Shown: positions 24,052 to 35,068 of the stretch, one piece after another
Position numbering within the stretch: the stretch's first letter is position 1
How the letters are laid out: every line of letters begins with the position of its first letter
Source of the DNA: Lactarius indigo
Taxonomy: Eukaryota; Basidiomycota; Agaricomycetes; Russulales; Russulaceae
Reading direction: 5' to 3'
Length of the DNA: 64,000 bases
NCBI GenBank assembly: GCA_025766275.1
Contig: JAFKAC010000178.1
Span: 22,019-86,018 of the forward strand
The notes under the pieces: generated by a model
What the model saw: the letters and a program-made list of their open reading frames with translations, nothing else
The model's database searches: none
Told to the model about the DNA's origin: nothing
Made by a program: the position numbers and the translations under genes

Positions 24052-27000
24052 ATGGCTAGTTCAGAGCCACAGGAGACCCTTGCCATCAATGGCCATGTCA
24101 ACCATGCGGAGGGAGCTGACAATTTGGACATTCACAACGGTGAAGACACAGGTTCCGTCAAACCCGTAAATGATTCCGAGCAGGGCGTCTCCGAAATTGG
24201 CCTCGGGCAATCAGCACAGCTTGAAGAACCAGCTCCGTCACACGTTTTGGACGACGCCACTGCAAGTCAGCCAGCGGGCCAATCCAAGGACAAGCCAGCT
24301 AAGCGCACGGTTCCGACACTTCAGACCGCTGCTGCTAAAACAACTGTTTCTGGCCCACCAACGCCCCAGGTCAAGAAGGTATATATGCGTTTCGTCATCT
24401 CACTGCGTGCACGTTGCTTTTGCTCTCCGGCCCTGACATGCATTCTACGCATTGCAGATCTTAAACTCTGGCAGGTTTGGTACAGGTGTCACCAAGGCTG
24501 TCCCACCCCCAACCTCCAAGACCGCTGACACGCCCGCTGTAGCTGGCAAGCCCACTACGACCGCCCAGGCCTCTTCTACTCCAAGGTCTGCTGTTACATC
24601 CAATTCTGCTGCCAAGAAGTCCCCTTCGTCCACCTTAGCTCCGGCCTCGAAAGTAACTATGCCCCCCAAGTCGTCGACTACCCCTTCTTCTGTCCCCGCA
24701 CCCACGCGTAGGACGTCGATGCTTCCTGGGAAACCCATCGCTCCTCCTGCACGATCATCTACACTGTCTGCCTCAACGTCCGGCAAGTTGTCTTCGGCTA
24801 CATCCTCTCCCCCCACCGCCAAACCTATTTCGGCCGCTCCATCACGCTCGTCTGTTGTCTCTCCGGACTCTGCCACGTCCACCAAGTCAGCTGCGGCGAC
24901 ACGACCACGTGCTTCGGTTACCGATGGTGTTCAGCCGAAGAGGACCGCAGCACCGAGGGCTAGTTTGGTACCATCCGCAAAGCAGCCACCTGCCTCGGCA
25001 CGGACCGCGCGAACTCCTGGCACTAGTTCAATATCGTCACTTAAAGATGTCAGGGAAGATAGCGCAGCCCTTGTGGAGACCCAGAACAAGGTAACACTCC
25101 CCGCACCATCGTGTTTTTGGGAAGTCGACGCGTTCTGACCTCGTACCAGCTCAACGAAGTAACGGCATCCCTTGATCTTAAATCCACCACCATTTCGGAG
25201 CTTGAGACTCAGATCGAGGGGTTGAAGGTATCTTTGGACAGCATCACTGCAGATCTTGAGGCTGCTCGCCAGAATGCTGAACTAGCTGAACTCGCCAAAG
25301 TTACTGCGGACAAAGAGCTTTCAGAGGCGAGGACAGCTTTAGCGGCATCGCAGACCGATAGAGATAAGCTTCAGCAAGATTTGGGCGAGGTAAGGGCACA
25401 TCTCCCGATTGTAGTTAGAATATCAATTGACAAACATAGCAGGTCGTAAAGACAATGGGTGCGGAGCAGGACGCCCTCATTGAAACTTTGCGAGGGCAGA
25501 TTAAGACATTGCAAAACGAAGTTGACGAAGCCCGGGAAAAGCTAGAAGCTCTTCGTGCTGTACATGCTAGTGACTCCAGTATCGCCGCCGCTGCAGAAAT
25601 CGACAGGCAAGCCCTGGCCAAAGCCAAGGAAGACCTCGAGGCCATTAAAGCAGAGAATGCCACGCAGAAAGCTGCTCAAGACGAAGCACTAAATAGCGCA
25701 GCTGCGAAGATTAGCACGCTAGAACTGGAAGCATCGCGTGCCGAAGCGCTTGCTGCTGAAGTCGCCTCTCTTCGCGCCGAGAAAGAAGAGACGTCTAGCA
25801 AATTATCGGAGCTCGAAGTCGAGATTCTAGAGTCTAAGGAGGCACAGGAACTTGCGGAGGAGGAGCTCGGAAATAGCAAGGCCCAAATCGATGCTTTACG
25901 CGCCGAAGTGGCAAAAGCCGCCGACCATGCCGACGAGACGAATCGAGCAGTGGCAGCCAAGGAGAGTGCCGCTGCCGAGCATCTTGAGGAGGTGCAGAAG
26001 CAGCACGCGCACGCGCTATCACTTGCCATAGAGGAAAGCAAGAACTTGACCGAGCAACTCCGTGTTTTGCAGGTCGAAACCGATGAACTCCGTAGTAATC
26101 TTGAAGTTGCAAACGCAACGGCCATCTCTGCCGCCGAGGAGCACGCCCGTAAACTCGAAGACGTCGAGAAGGTGCATCAAGCTCAACGAGAAGAGCTCAC
26201 CGCAGAAATTGGGAGGATTTCTGCCGAGCTCGAGGTACGTGGCCTAGATTGCTCATACTTTTGACGGCCCTAATGGTATTCTCCTAGGCGCAAGAGTCTG
26301 TGTACAATGCCAAGGTCCAGACAGTCAAAGACGAGCACGATCAGCTCCTGCAACAAGCTTTCGAGCGCGCAAAGGTGAGCCCTATCCTGGTGCCATGACA
26401 TATACATACTCAGTTGTGCAGAGTGAAGCAGGTGACGCCCACGGCCAGGACCTGCAGGCACTCAGAGAGAATTCCGATGGCGCCATTGAACAACTCCGCA
26501 CGTCCCATCAGGCTACAGTTGAAGGTCTCAAAGCCGATCATGAAGCAGCCCTTGCCTCCCAGGCCCAGACCTTCCAGAAGCAGCTGTCTACCCAGACACT
26601 CGAACTGAAGGCTACTAGCGAGGATCTCGCCAAGGCAAAAACGACCCTCAACACTTCACTGCAGGAAGTAGAGTCCCTGAAGGTTCAGCTGAATGAGACT
26701 CGTCAAGTAGTTCAAGCTACCGCAAGCGCTGCCGAAGCCGATCAGAACGCCGAAATCGCGCGCTTGAACAAGGAGCTTTCTAATGCACGAGCTGAACTCA
26801 ATGGACTTAACGAGGTCTTCCGTGCCACCCAAGAATCCATGCAAGAGATGGGCAAGAACCACCAAATGGAGTTGGAGGAAGCAGCCAAGAGGCGCACCGA
26901 CGAAGCATCAAAGCTTCGCGCAGCCCACGATGCGGAGATCCAGTCAATAGCCGCCGCCAAGTCAAACCTCGTGACGAGACTCTCAGACCTAGAGGGCGAA

Positions 27001-27691
27001 GTGGCAACCTTGCGCGCGCATGCTACATCCACTGAAGCCATTGCGTCACCCAAGAGGAATGGGTCCGCCCCAGTGCCTGCTGAGATGGTAACCAAAGAGG
27101 AGCTGCAGCGGCTACATGAGGCTCATAACTTGAAGATCAATGATTTACAAGCCCAGCACGAGAAAGCCTTGCGGGCCCTACAAGAGCAGGTAGACGCCGC
27201 GGTCGCAAAGGCGGACGAGACGGAACAGGACCTAGCACGAAAGAAGATGGAGATCATGTATCTCGAGCAAGATCAAGAGGAGAACCAGGACCAAATCACA
27301 CGGTACGTGAAGTTATTCGGTTTTAAAAGTTTTCTTGGTGCTTTATTTGCTTTGGTTGTGGTCGCTGGTTCTGGCTTCTTCTGACTTCCTAGTATGATGC
27401 GCTGGATTTTTCCACCGCATTGAGACCACTAACCCGTTTCGACGCTTCGATTGCGCACCTTTATGGACAACATTCTCTGTAGTTCTTCTTCTTGCACTAT
27501 AATTATTTTAACACGCGATTTCATTAACTTATTCTATTACGCTGGCTTTTTCGTTTTCAATATGTACCCCATTTTTTTATTCCTCGACTTTCTCCCTTGA
27601 TTTTTGCTAAAGCTCACGTGGTTTTCATACCATTAGGTTGAAGGAAGACGTGGAACACCTTACAACGAAATTGTCCTCGACGGCCGAGTGA
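24052..27691 (+). CDS. Long coiled-coil protein, function unknown
   Basis: Seven exons (24052-24378, 24458-25090, 25150-25389, 25443-26234, 26288-26374, 26422-27302, 27637-27691) give about 1,000 residues. The first 320 residues are Ser/Pro/Thr/Ala-rich and probably unstructured, with a basic RFGTGVTK patch. From the third exon on the protein is almost wholly heptad-repeat coiled coil rich in Glu, Ala and Lys (for example ADLEAARQNAELAELAK), interrupted once by SPKRNGSAPVPAE. It ends LKEDVEHLTTKLSSTAE after an unusually long 334-base intron. No motor, SMC head or GRIP domain is seen. A scaffold, tether or cytoskeletal role is plausible but not shown. The ATG at 24052 is preferred over the in-frame ATG at 23926, because the preceding 42 residues look like translated UTR. 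Confidence 0.85.
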
Positions 27692-28118
27692 TATTCGGAA
27701 GACATGTTGGAGCCTCGCGATTGCAACGCTGCGTCTACGTTTACATCCTACTAGTTTAGTGCCGGAGTCCTGCTGGTTACAGAAGCTTTAACACGTTTTT
27801 TCGTGCAACCTGCACGGCAGCATCCCTCGTTCTCCGTTACCCCATGTCATACCCTGTCGTTATTCGTACCCATGCATACCCTTGCTCATAATGTGCAGAC
27901 ACTTTAACCGGCAGATGCGATGTGCGTGATATTATGTTAAGTTATTCGGGGTCGGAGCGGAACCGGACCTCCGACCGGTGACAAACATATGCGTCCGCCC
28001 CAAAAGGTAAAGATGTCAAACCCCAACCCAACAGTGTCGAACTTTGACTTTTCTGTTCACTTCTCTCCTCTTCCCTCATCTCCCATTACCCACTTATCCC
28101 TTCCCCAGTCGAGCTGCC
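27692..28118 (+). promoter_or_regulatory. Upstream region of YHM2
   Basis: A 427-base gap holds the 3' UTR of the coiled-coil gene and the promoter of YHM2. Around 27935-28000 is a stretch with a loose inverted pair, gaaccggacctccgaccggtga. Just before the start codon the DNA becomes C/T-rich (28040-28110), a usual fungal promoter feature. Confidence 0.4.
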
Positions 28119-29484
28119 ATGGCTATCCAGAAAGAGCCAGGTCAAAAAGGCGTTAGTTGGTCGAACATTGCTGTTGGTATGTGGGCTCTTTCGACGTTAC
28201 CCGAAGTTCATTGATGTTTGCGCGCATTAGGTGCGATCATGAACATGGTACTATCTTATAATTCTATCTTTTTTTTTTTGTAGAACTGACGGTGATGGTC
28301 TCCCCATCCGCTAGTTTGTGAGTTGTCTTCCAAGCTGTCCGTATTCATAAACTAACTGCTCTTCTATTCCAGGAGGCAAGTCGGCTCGTGAGGATACCGC
28401 AGAGTCCAGCTACTGACTAGCAGTGCCCCCTGGTCTCAGGTCACCACACTTGGCCAACCCCTGGAGGTCATAAAAACCCAGATGGCTGCGAACCGCTCGC
28501 AGTCTATGGTGCAGGCATTACAATCCGTCTGGTCTCGCGGCGGCTTCGTTGGCTTTTACCAGGGTCTCATTCCATGGGTGCGTATATCTGGCACGTAAGA
28601 ATTTCGATCGTTCCAACTGCGTACCAGGCATGGATCGAGGCCTCAACAAAGGGTGGTGTTCTTCTGTTCACTGCCTCGGAAATTGAGACAGCCTCAACGT
28701 CTATGGGGATCAATCCAGCCGCCGCCGGTTTACTCGGCGGTATGGGAGGTGGTATCGCTCAGGCATATGCTACCATGGGTAAGCCCAATTGAAAACAATC
28801 GTCGTGCTGTCCCCGAAATCTCAATTTGCTTAGGATTCACGACCAGTATGAAAACTGCAGAAATCACTCGGCATAAGCAGGCCGCTGCGGGTGTGAAGCC
28901 ACCTTCAACATGGGCATTATTCTTTGAGATCTTCCGAAAGGAAGGTCTTCGTGGTGTTAACAAGGGTGTAAATGCCGTCGCAGTGCGCCAATGTACAAAC
29001 TGGGGCTCTCGGCAAGTGGTCATCTTTCTGCTGTCATATTGTGAAGTTCTAACTTATGGATTAGAATCGGTCTTACTCGATTTGCGGAATCGTTGATTTG
29101 TAAAGTGCGTGGCAAGGACAGCCAATCTCTTGGTGTTCTGGACAAAATTCTCTCATCGTCGATCGGCGGTGCTCTTGCTACGTGGAACCAGCCCATTGAG
29201 GTTATCCGTGTTGAGGTATTTTTCACCCTATTGTACTGTGATTGGCCTTCAACCGTCGTTTGTAGATGCAAAATATGTCAAAGGAGGCGGCAGCCTCTGC
29301 TAATCGCCCCGCAAAACTGACTATTTTCAATACGTTCGGTTATATTTACAAAGAAAACGGCATCAAGGGTCTGTATCGCGGTGTTACTCCTCGGGTTGGT
29401 CTTGGGATCTGGCAGACCATTTGCATGGTCTCATTTGCGGATTATGTCAAAGACTGGGTCAAGGGAAATAGCAAAAAGGTGTGA
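28119..29484 (+). CDS. YHM2: Mitochondrial carrier YHM2 (citrate/oxoglutarate type)
   Basis: The carrier lies in the inner mitochondrial membrane; the yeast homologue exchanges citrate for 2-oxoglutarate and was also found with mitochondrial DNA. Nine exons total 918 bases, giving 305 residues, close to the yeast length: 28119-28176, 28231-28247, 28315-28317, 28373-28375, 28440-28577, 28628-28778, 28834-29011, 29065-29215 and 29266-29484. Marks are [12 protein letters not shown] and [13 protein letters not shown] (carrier PX[DE]XX motifs in repeats 1 and 3), [45 protein letters not shown] and [17 protein letters not shown]. Exons 3 and 4 are TTT and GAG alone, joining IMNM to VTTLGQ. Two introns are GC-AG (28376-28439 and 29012-29064, both starting gcaagt). 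Confidence 0.93.
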
Positions 29485-29700
29485 GACACGGACAATTTCA
29501 GTCCCTCTGACACGTAGATGCTCGTTCTAAGTTAGACCAGTACAATAGACTTATAGAATAGGATAATAATACCCATTACCCTATGACCAATGGCCCGGAA
29601 CCGCGGAACTGGTTACCCCCGTTCCTGCCCTGGGGATCTCGGCTTGTTACCGTGTGGGTCCGATTTGACCTGTCCAACCAGTGTTGGGCACTTTACCACC

Positions 29701-30654
29701 ATGGCACAACCTTTCCCCAAGCCATTGAAGGACCGCCTTCTTCTCGCATACCTCGCGCAGCTTTCGGCGCACCCGTTGCGTACCAAAGCGCTTACTACGG
29801 GTGAGTTGCCGTTCAACTAGCCTCATCTTGTCCCCGATTCTTACCCACCATCCCCCGAAGGGACACTTTGCTTCATTCAAGAGGTGCTTGGCTCCCATTT
29901 GGCCAACGCTCCCGTCCCGCAACCTGCCAAAGATGCGCCGTTCTTCGTCCATGCCCTCGCACGCGCCAAGGTAGACATACGTGCCATCAAGATGGCGCTT
30001 TACGGATTGCTCGTTTCGGCACCTATTGGTCACGTCCTCGTCGGCGAACTCCAGAGGGCATTTGCTGGTAGGACTGGACGGGCGGCAAAGATCGGGCAGG
30101 TCGTCGCGAGCAACCTGATCGTTGCCCCCATTCAAACCGTCTGTGAGTATCATTACTCACACACAATTTGAGTTGGCGGTGTCCTTTCTGAGTATAATTT
30201 ATAGCCTATCTTGCCTCTTTGGCCGTTATTGGCGGCGCCAGGTCGTGGAGCGACATCAAGAAGACTGTGAGGGGCGGCTTTTTCCCCGTGATACGGGTAA
30301 ACCTCCGTCCTTCTTTATTGCGACATGTTGAAGTTAACTGTTATCGTCACGCGCGCAGGTTATGTGGGTCAGCTCCCCGCTCTCTCTCGTGTTTGCTCAG
30401 AAATTTATCCCGCCTGAGGTCTGTTCCGACCTTCGCATTGATTATCACTGGCTTACGAGGCATTTACGCAGCTCTGGGTTCCGTTCTTCAATTTGGTCTC
30501 GTTCGTGCTGGGGGTAAGTACATGCCCCTTAATGTGGGGACATCTGGAGCCGAGATTGATTTTTTTGCTGTGATAGACGTACTTTAATACCAAGATGAAG
30601 AGACTTCGCAAGTCAGCAGATAAGAAGGAAGACGGCAAGGACAAGGGCCAATGA
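29701..30654 (+). CDS. Mpv17/PMP22-family membrane protein
   Basis: Six exons (29701-29800, 29861-30142, 30205-30296, 30359-30418, 30472-30513, 30577-30654) splice to 217 residues with the four short hydrophobic segments of the Mpv17/PMP22 family. Marks are WLAYLAQ-like LLAYLAQLSAHPLRTK at the N-terminus, ALYGLLVSAPIGHVLVGEL, VIGGARSWSDIKKTVRGGFF, and VMWVSSPLSLVFAQKFIPPE followed by LWVPFFNLVSFVLGTYFNT. The family sits in the peroxisomal or inner mitochondrial membrane, where channel activity has been proposed. The PMP22 (peroxisomal) branch is favoured by the PLRTK start, but this is inference. The C-terminus is lysine-rich. Confidence 0.86.
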
Positions 30655-30899
30655 TTTGCCTAGTGTTCACCTGACATAACTTGAAATGTACTCTTCCAGT
30701 ATACGCTCAATGATGGAGTCCTTCCCGAATCTGAGTTGGAGATGGGTGCTGCAGCGAAGCTACGGATTGCCGACACAAAGTGCAGTGTAGGCTATGGGCG
30801 TACTAGGTCGTGTGATCTTGAGACTTTTAGCCGTTCCTACGAGAAGGCGAGGTATTATAGATACCAACCCTCCGCAAACGGAAAACCACCACCCTCCTC

Positions 30900-32441
30900 A
30901 TGTCCTTCATCTCCCCCCTTTCTTCTACGGGTCCCTGTACACCCGTTGACCCCGCGAATATTATAGATTATGGTGCGTCCAGGACCCAGGGACATCCGTT
31001 GCCGGATTGCCAGAGTCAGTGGCCAAACGAAAGCACAGGCTTTGGCGCAAATATCGAGCAACGGTCTCAGACCATGCCTAGATTTTTCAGGGGCCATGTA
31101 AGTCGAGTGTCTAGGTGGTATCCCACAGCTTCTAAGTGCTGAGCGTGATCAGAACATAGATATATCAGATGTGGTTGCGACGGCACCAGAGATACTCCTC
31201 GAAAAAAACGCCCGCTATGTGCGCCTTAAACTGATAGCAGGAGACCGCACGGCCGAACTAAATGAGTTACGAGAGACAATCGCGAGCCAGCGCAGTGAAC
31301 TCGAGAGTCAGCGCAAGGAACTCGTGGTTCTAAAGATACGATGCGATACATACCAGTGCGTTCACCCAGATACTGTATACAACTTTTCTCCAATCGATGT
31401 CATCGATTCAGGGAGACGATCGACGTTTTCGCGAAGAATTGTATCACTTTGAAGACGGCAAGTGACGACAAGACTCCGATTGTGTTGATGGCGAACGTCC
31501 CTCTCACCGCCGACATGAAGAAGGGAGAAATGGGTGACGATGAAGACTCCATGTCGGAGTATTTTTATCTCGAGAACGAGGACGGCACGACTGTTAGCAA
31601 AGAAGTTATCTCCCGGATGAACGAGAAGGCACAAGCAATATGGGAGGCCCTCGATGAACGTGGGCTGGCTCCCACAACGTTCGACAATATTTCCGAGATC
31701 GCATGGGACTTCTACGCGCGTATCATGCTTAATGATCCCGAGTTCTTCTTCCTCCAACTCTGCGACGACGGGCAATGGAAGCTCAAAGAATGGTCGAATA
31801 GCGCTTATTCTTCTTGGTACGACAACCGACAAAAGAAGGCGAAGTCCAACAACAGTACACTTGATAACACTAATCCGATTCAGTTGAGCTCTACGCAAAA
31901 AACGAATAACAAAATCGACTGTGACCCAGGGAGTGAGAACGGAAGCGAGGTTAATTGTAGAGGCAACGGCTACGAGGAGCACAATACCGAAACCCCCCAC
32001 CCAACTTCTGACTCAAGGAAACGAAAAACCGAAGGAAAGGTCGCCTCTGGGTCACTCAAAAAACAAAAGGAAGTCGAGACCCTTGCCATACCGACTGACA
32101 GGAATACAATCAGGTAACGCATCGTTCGACTAGCTTTCAGTACGCTGAGCACTGTTTCAGGAATATATGCATGCGCCACTGGAATAAACTCCAGCCAGGA
32201 GGACAAGGGCTCGCCTCCGAGTTTGATGCATATTTCAAGACGCTGTCCGATACAGACAAAGAGGTAAGTCGCCCTCTCAAAATGTACGCCAAATACCATC
32301 TCGAATCTCTTGAACTGTCTACAGCCATTCAAGAAGGAAATGCGTGCAGTTCCAAGAGCAACGGTAAGGTTCTATCGTATCCATGTTGCTCTCTTGACAG
32401 AATCGTTATTCTAGAAGAAGGCCAGAACTGCTGGGAAGTAG
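30900..32441 (+). CDS. Hypothetical protein with acidic middle and basic tail
   Basis: I do not recognise this family. Exons start at 30900 (MSFISPLSSTG), then 31153, then a long exon beginning after the acceptor at about 31431, then 32161-32263, 32335-32363 and 32415-32441. All join in frame by GT-AG introns. The second exon has a short coiled coil (LNELRETIASQRSELESQRK). The third carries an acidic block (DDEDSMSEYFYLENEDG) and a Trp/Tyr-rich stretch (QWKLKEWSNSAYSSWYDNRQ). A polar linker with likely nuclear-localisation signals follows (KRKTEG, KKQKE), then a conserved-looking end NICMRHWNKLQPGGQ and a basic tail KKARTAGK. A nuclear role is a guess from the basic motifs. The in-frame ATG at 31074 is an alternative start. 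Confidence 0.6.
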
Positions 32442-32713
32442 ACCGGCGGCTCACCACTCAAGCCCAAGCGATTCAACTAAATTTGAACCGTGAACTGGAC
32501 TAGTCAATGCGACCCACCCCTCTCATGTCGGTTTCTATGTTACTTTTGTCGCCGTTCTTTCGCTATTGTGGCCCCTCCTTGTTTCGTGGACTCTAACTGA
32601 GTCCCGTCTCCCTCTCGCTGTGCATCTGTACATGTCAATCGACCCACTCAAATCACTCTCAAGATGTCTCGTTTCGTCTCTGTTACTCCCGAACTTAGGC
32701 ATAAATTGCTCAG

Positions 32714-33364
32714 GCTGGTCTTGCTGTTTTCGACGGCGTCATAGGACTTCTCTGGACTGGCCCGCTTCGTTGTCGTTCCGATGTATCAATAGTATGGACA
32801 GACGTCCAAAAAAAATGTACAGTAGTCAACCAGTGTCGAAATGTATGCATTTTCAGAAGTCAATTCATACCTGGGACCGCTCATTCTCAAGTGCTTTCTA
32901 TTTCTGTCGATACTATTGCTGGCAATTGGACCAATTCAGAATTTATCATAGCCCATATAGTCACGAACTTCGGACTGAGCTACTGCAGCAACGGCACCAC
33001 TACCCGTGCTCCCGAGCCCCAGAATGCACTGGGGAGGACATTTTCCAACTGCGAACTCGTTATGGTAAGCCTGAGAAAAAGCTCACATGCTGCAATGTTC
33101 GCGTGTAGCAACAACATTGCCTTTGCCGTTGGGGGTAGCCTCCATTTATCCGCAACAAACGGGGTGCGCATTGTTTTGGTCTCCACTCCCCAGCCTGCCA
33201 GTGAGTGGAATGGGTCGATATTGTTAGTGGACGTCGGCACCGCGCTCAACTATTCCCCGTCGGTTTCACGGAGCGACCTGCCACACTCCTTCAGATTAGT
33301 GGCGGGTGCCCGATTTATCTTGGCTCGGTCTTTCTCTGGGCGCGGGGTGACCGGTGACCGGTGA
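32714..33364 (+). CDS. Possible secreted or lumenal protein fragment, 5' exons unclear
   Basis: A frame of 217 codons is open from just after a likely acceptor (ttgctcag, ending 32713) to the TGA at 33362-33364. It reads GLAVFDGVIGLLWTGPLRC and later several N-glycosylation sites (NWT, NGT, NGS), with SWTLTES-type hydrophobic DNA upstream that could encode a membrane anchor in another exon. I could not join an upstream exon in phase. Another frame is also open across much of the region, which weakens the case. It may be the 3' exon of a real gene or an eroded gene. No domain is recognised. Confidence 0.35.
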   Translation, partial: AGLAVFDGVIGLLWTGPLRCRSDVSIVWTDVQKKCTVVNQCRNVCIFRSQFIPGTAHSQVLSISVDTIAGNWTNSEFIIAHIVTNFGLSYCSNGTTTRAPEPQNALGRTFSNCELVMVSLRKSSHAAMFACSNNIAFAVGGSLHLSATNGVRIVLVSTPQPASEWNGSILLVDVGTALNYSPSVSRSDLPHSFRLVAGARFILARSFSGRGVTGDR

Positions 33365-33643
33365 TCGGGGTCTCGATGACTTAAGAGGCACGGGACTCGG
33401 CGTTCAATAAGTTAATTTGGATTCTCATCATGCAGGCTTGGCCACCGCAGCATACTCATCTGGGTATGCAACGCTCTTGAATTCTACTATCGATCTTCTA
33501 CGCGATACCCTTCCCGCCCAAACAGCACATCTGCTCGTCTCATCTGTGTCGAGATTCCTGAAAGTGTAACTTACCAACGCCCATGAAGTATGCCGCGAGC
33601 GGCGACCCACTTCAAGCACGCTGAATGTTAGCCATCTTTCAGA

Positions 33644-34439
33644 ATGTTCATGGAAAAGAGAAATAATCTCTGCATAGATTTCACGGATGTTGGAAATGGG
33701 AAATGGCTTTGCAACATCTGCAAAGCGGACGTCATGACCGTCAAGCAAGCAATGGCCCACGAAGTTTCGATGCAGCACTCGACAAAGGCGGAAGTCTGCA
33801 ACCTCCAATTTGCCTCGTCTGCTGGAAACGACCCAGCTCACAGCATGCTTTCGAGTCGCAGAGTGGCCGAGCAAGAGCACGATTACTGGGCGGACTTGTC
33901 TCCCAGAATTGTCGGCTTTTGGCGAAAGGGGTTGGAGGCTGCGGAGCGAGGCGAAGAAGCCGAATCTATGCACGATTTTTTGGATAAACTGGAGTCGGAA
34001 TTGGCCGAGAAGAACAGGCAAGATCGGTGGGTCTCCTCTCCAGCTGATGGGTGGGGTTGGGGGACACCCGCTGCTGAAGCCGAAGACTGGACACCCGCTC
34101 CGGATGCGTGGGCCGCTGGATGGGGTAAGCCCGTCGTAGCGAAAGGGCCCGCAAATACGCGACGTGTGCGTCGCCGGAGAGAGGGGAACAGTAGCACCAC
34201 CAGCATGCATCGAGAAGGGTCGGTATTCGGGCGCGACGACGGCGACGAGGATACCACATTCGTTGAGAACTTCCTCCGGGGTCACGGTGTCGACGCGAGT
34301 CGCAAAGAGAGGATGCGAAGTTTCTATGAGGTTCGTTATGCACCTGTTTACCAGCAGTTCCTAATCGTCGTTCAAGATGCCTACAGACCAGAAAATCCAA
34401 AAAATTCAGGAGGTGATTCGTGATCTTCGTGGGCAGTGA
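33644..34439 (+). CDS. U1-type C2H2 zinc-finger protein, intact copy
   Basis: Two exons, 33644-34330 and 34377-34439, give about 249 residues. Near the N-terminus a C2H2 finger of matrin/U1 spacing (C-x2-C-x12-H-x5-H) is preceded by a tryptophan-type strand: KWLCNICKADVMT, then AMAHEVSMQH. A Trp-rich region follows (DGWGWGTPAAEAEDWTPAP), and a C-terminal block VENFLRGHGVDASRKERMRS then FYEMPTDQKIQKIQ. The second exon is needed to obtain that end, via an intron from gttcgt to ttcaag. Such fingers bind RNA or DNA in other proteins; the target here is unknown. This copy has the only undamaged frame of the three. The start is tentative, because upstream sequence conserved between copies (NSTIDLLRDTLP) might be a further exon. 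Confidence 0.65.
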
Positions 34440-34554
34440 TGTTGGCTACCGAGGGTATATGATTTTGAGCATATTGTTGGATCGTTGTCACATCTGTAAT
34501 ATTACCGCAGACGCAAACTGGCATCTAACATGCATAATTTTTATCAGTTCAGTA

Positions 34555-34831
34555 CAGCAAAATCCAAAATGGCGGGCCCCTTGCGACCACATTAGGCGTA
34601 CAGGCTGAGCCTGAAAGGGTGTTCTGTTAAGTGGGATAACCTTAACTTTGCCGACCCTTTGCTGAAATAACTATTTTATACCCTTGATAACTATTTTATA
34701 ACTATATATTCGTGAGATACCAAATTTCCCAAGAATTTTAGACTACACTTAATTATGAACCCCGCACGTCAAATTTGGAGGTCAGCTGTCGTCCATTTTT
34801 ACTCAAGGGGCCCCCATTTTGGATTTTGCTG
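34555..34831. mobile_element. 277-bp MITE with 28-29 bp inverted ends and TA flanks
   Basis: The left end 34555-34583 starts CAGCAAAATCCAAAATGG. The right end 34804-34831 is its reverse complement with one base missing (29 versus 28 bases). Both ends are bordered by TA (34553-34554 and 34832-34833), the target duplication typical of Tc1/mariner-type elements. The interior is AT-rich and has no open frame, so the element would depend on a transposase from elsewhere. The equivalent site in copy 3 of the surrounding tandem repeat (about 36325-36345) lacks the element, giving a natural empty site. Confidence 0.88.
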
Positions 34832-35068
34832 TAATCGCCTTGGGAATTCGCACGAGATCTTGGCCAGCTTGTACATACTGTCACCTGTCTAGCGCCGGCG
34901 CAGCATACACATCTGGGCACCATGTAACACTCAGGCTCTTAAGTTCTGCTATCGATCTTCTACGAGATACCCTTCCTCCCCTAACAGCACATCTATTCGC
35001 ATAACGAGATTTCTGAAATCAACACACCTGAAGTATGCCGCGAGCGAGGGACCCCATATACCGCGAGC

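Noticed and set aside
25676..26125. Minus-strand Ala/Ser-rich frame of 149 codons
   Set aside because: Antisense of the coiled-coil gene; its Glu/Ala/Lys codons leave the complementary frame open.
33428..34285. 285-codon open frame on the minus strand
   Set aside because: It is antisense to the zinc-finger gene, whose plus-strand protein has a real C2H2 motif and a conserved spliced C-terminus. The minus frame has no recognisable domain.
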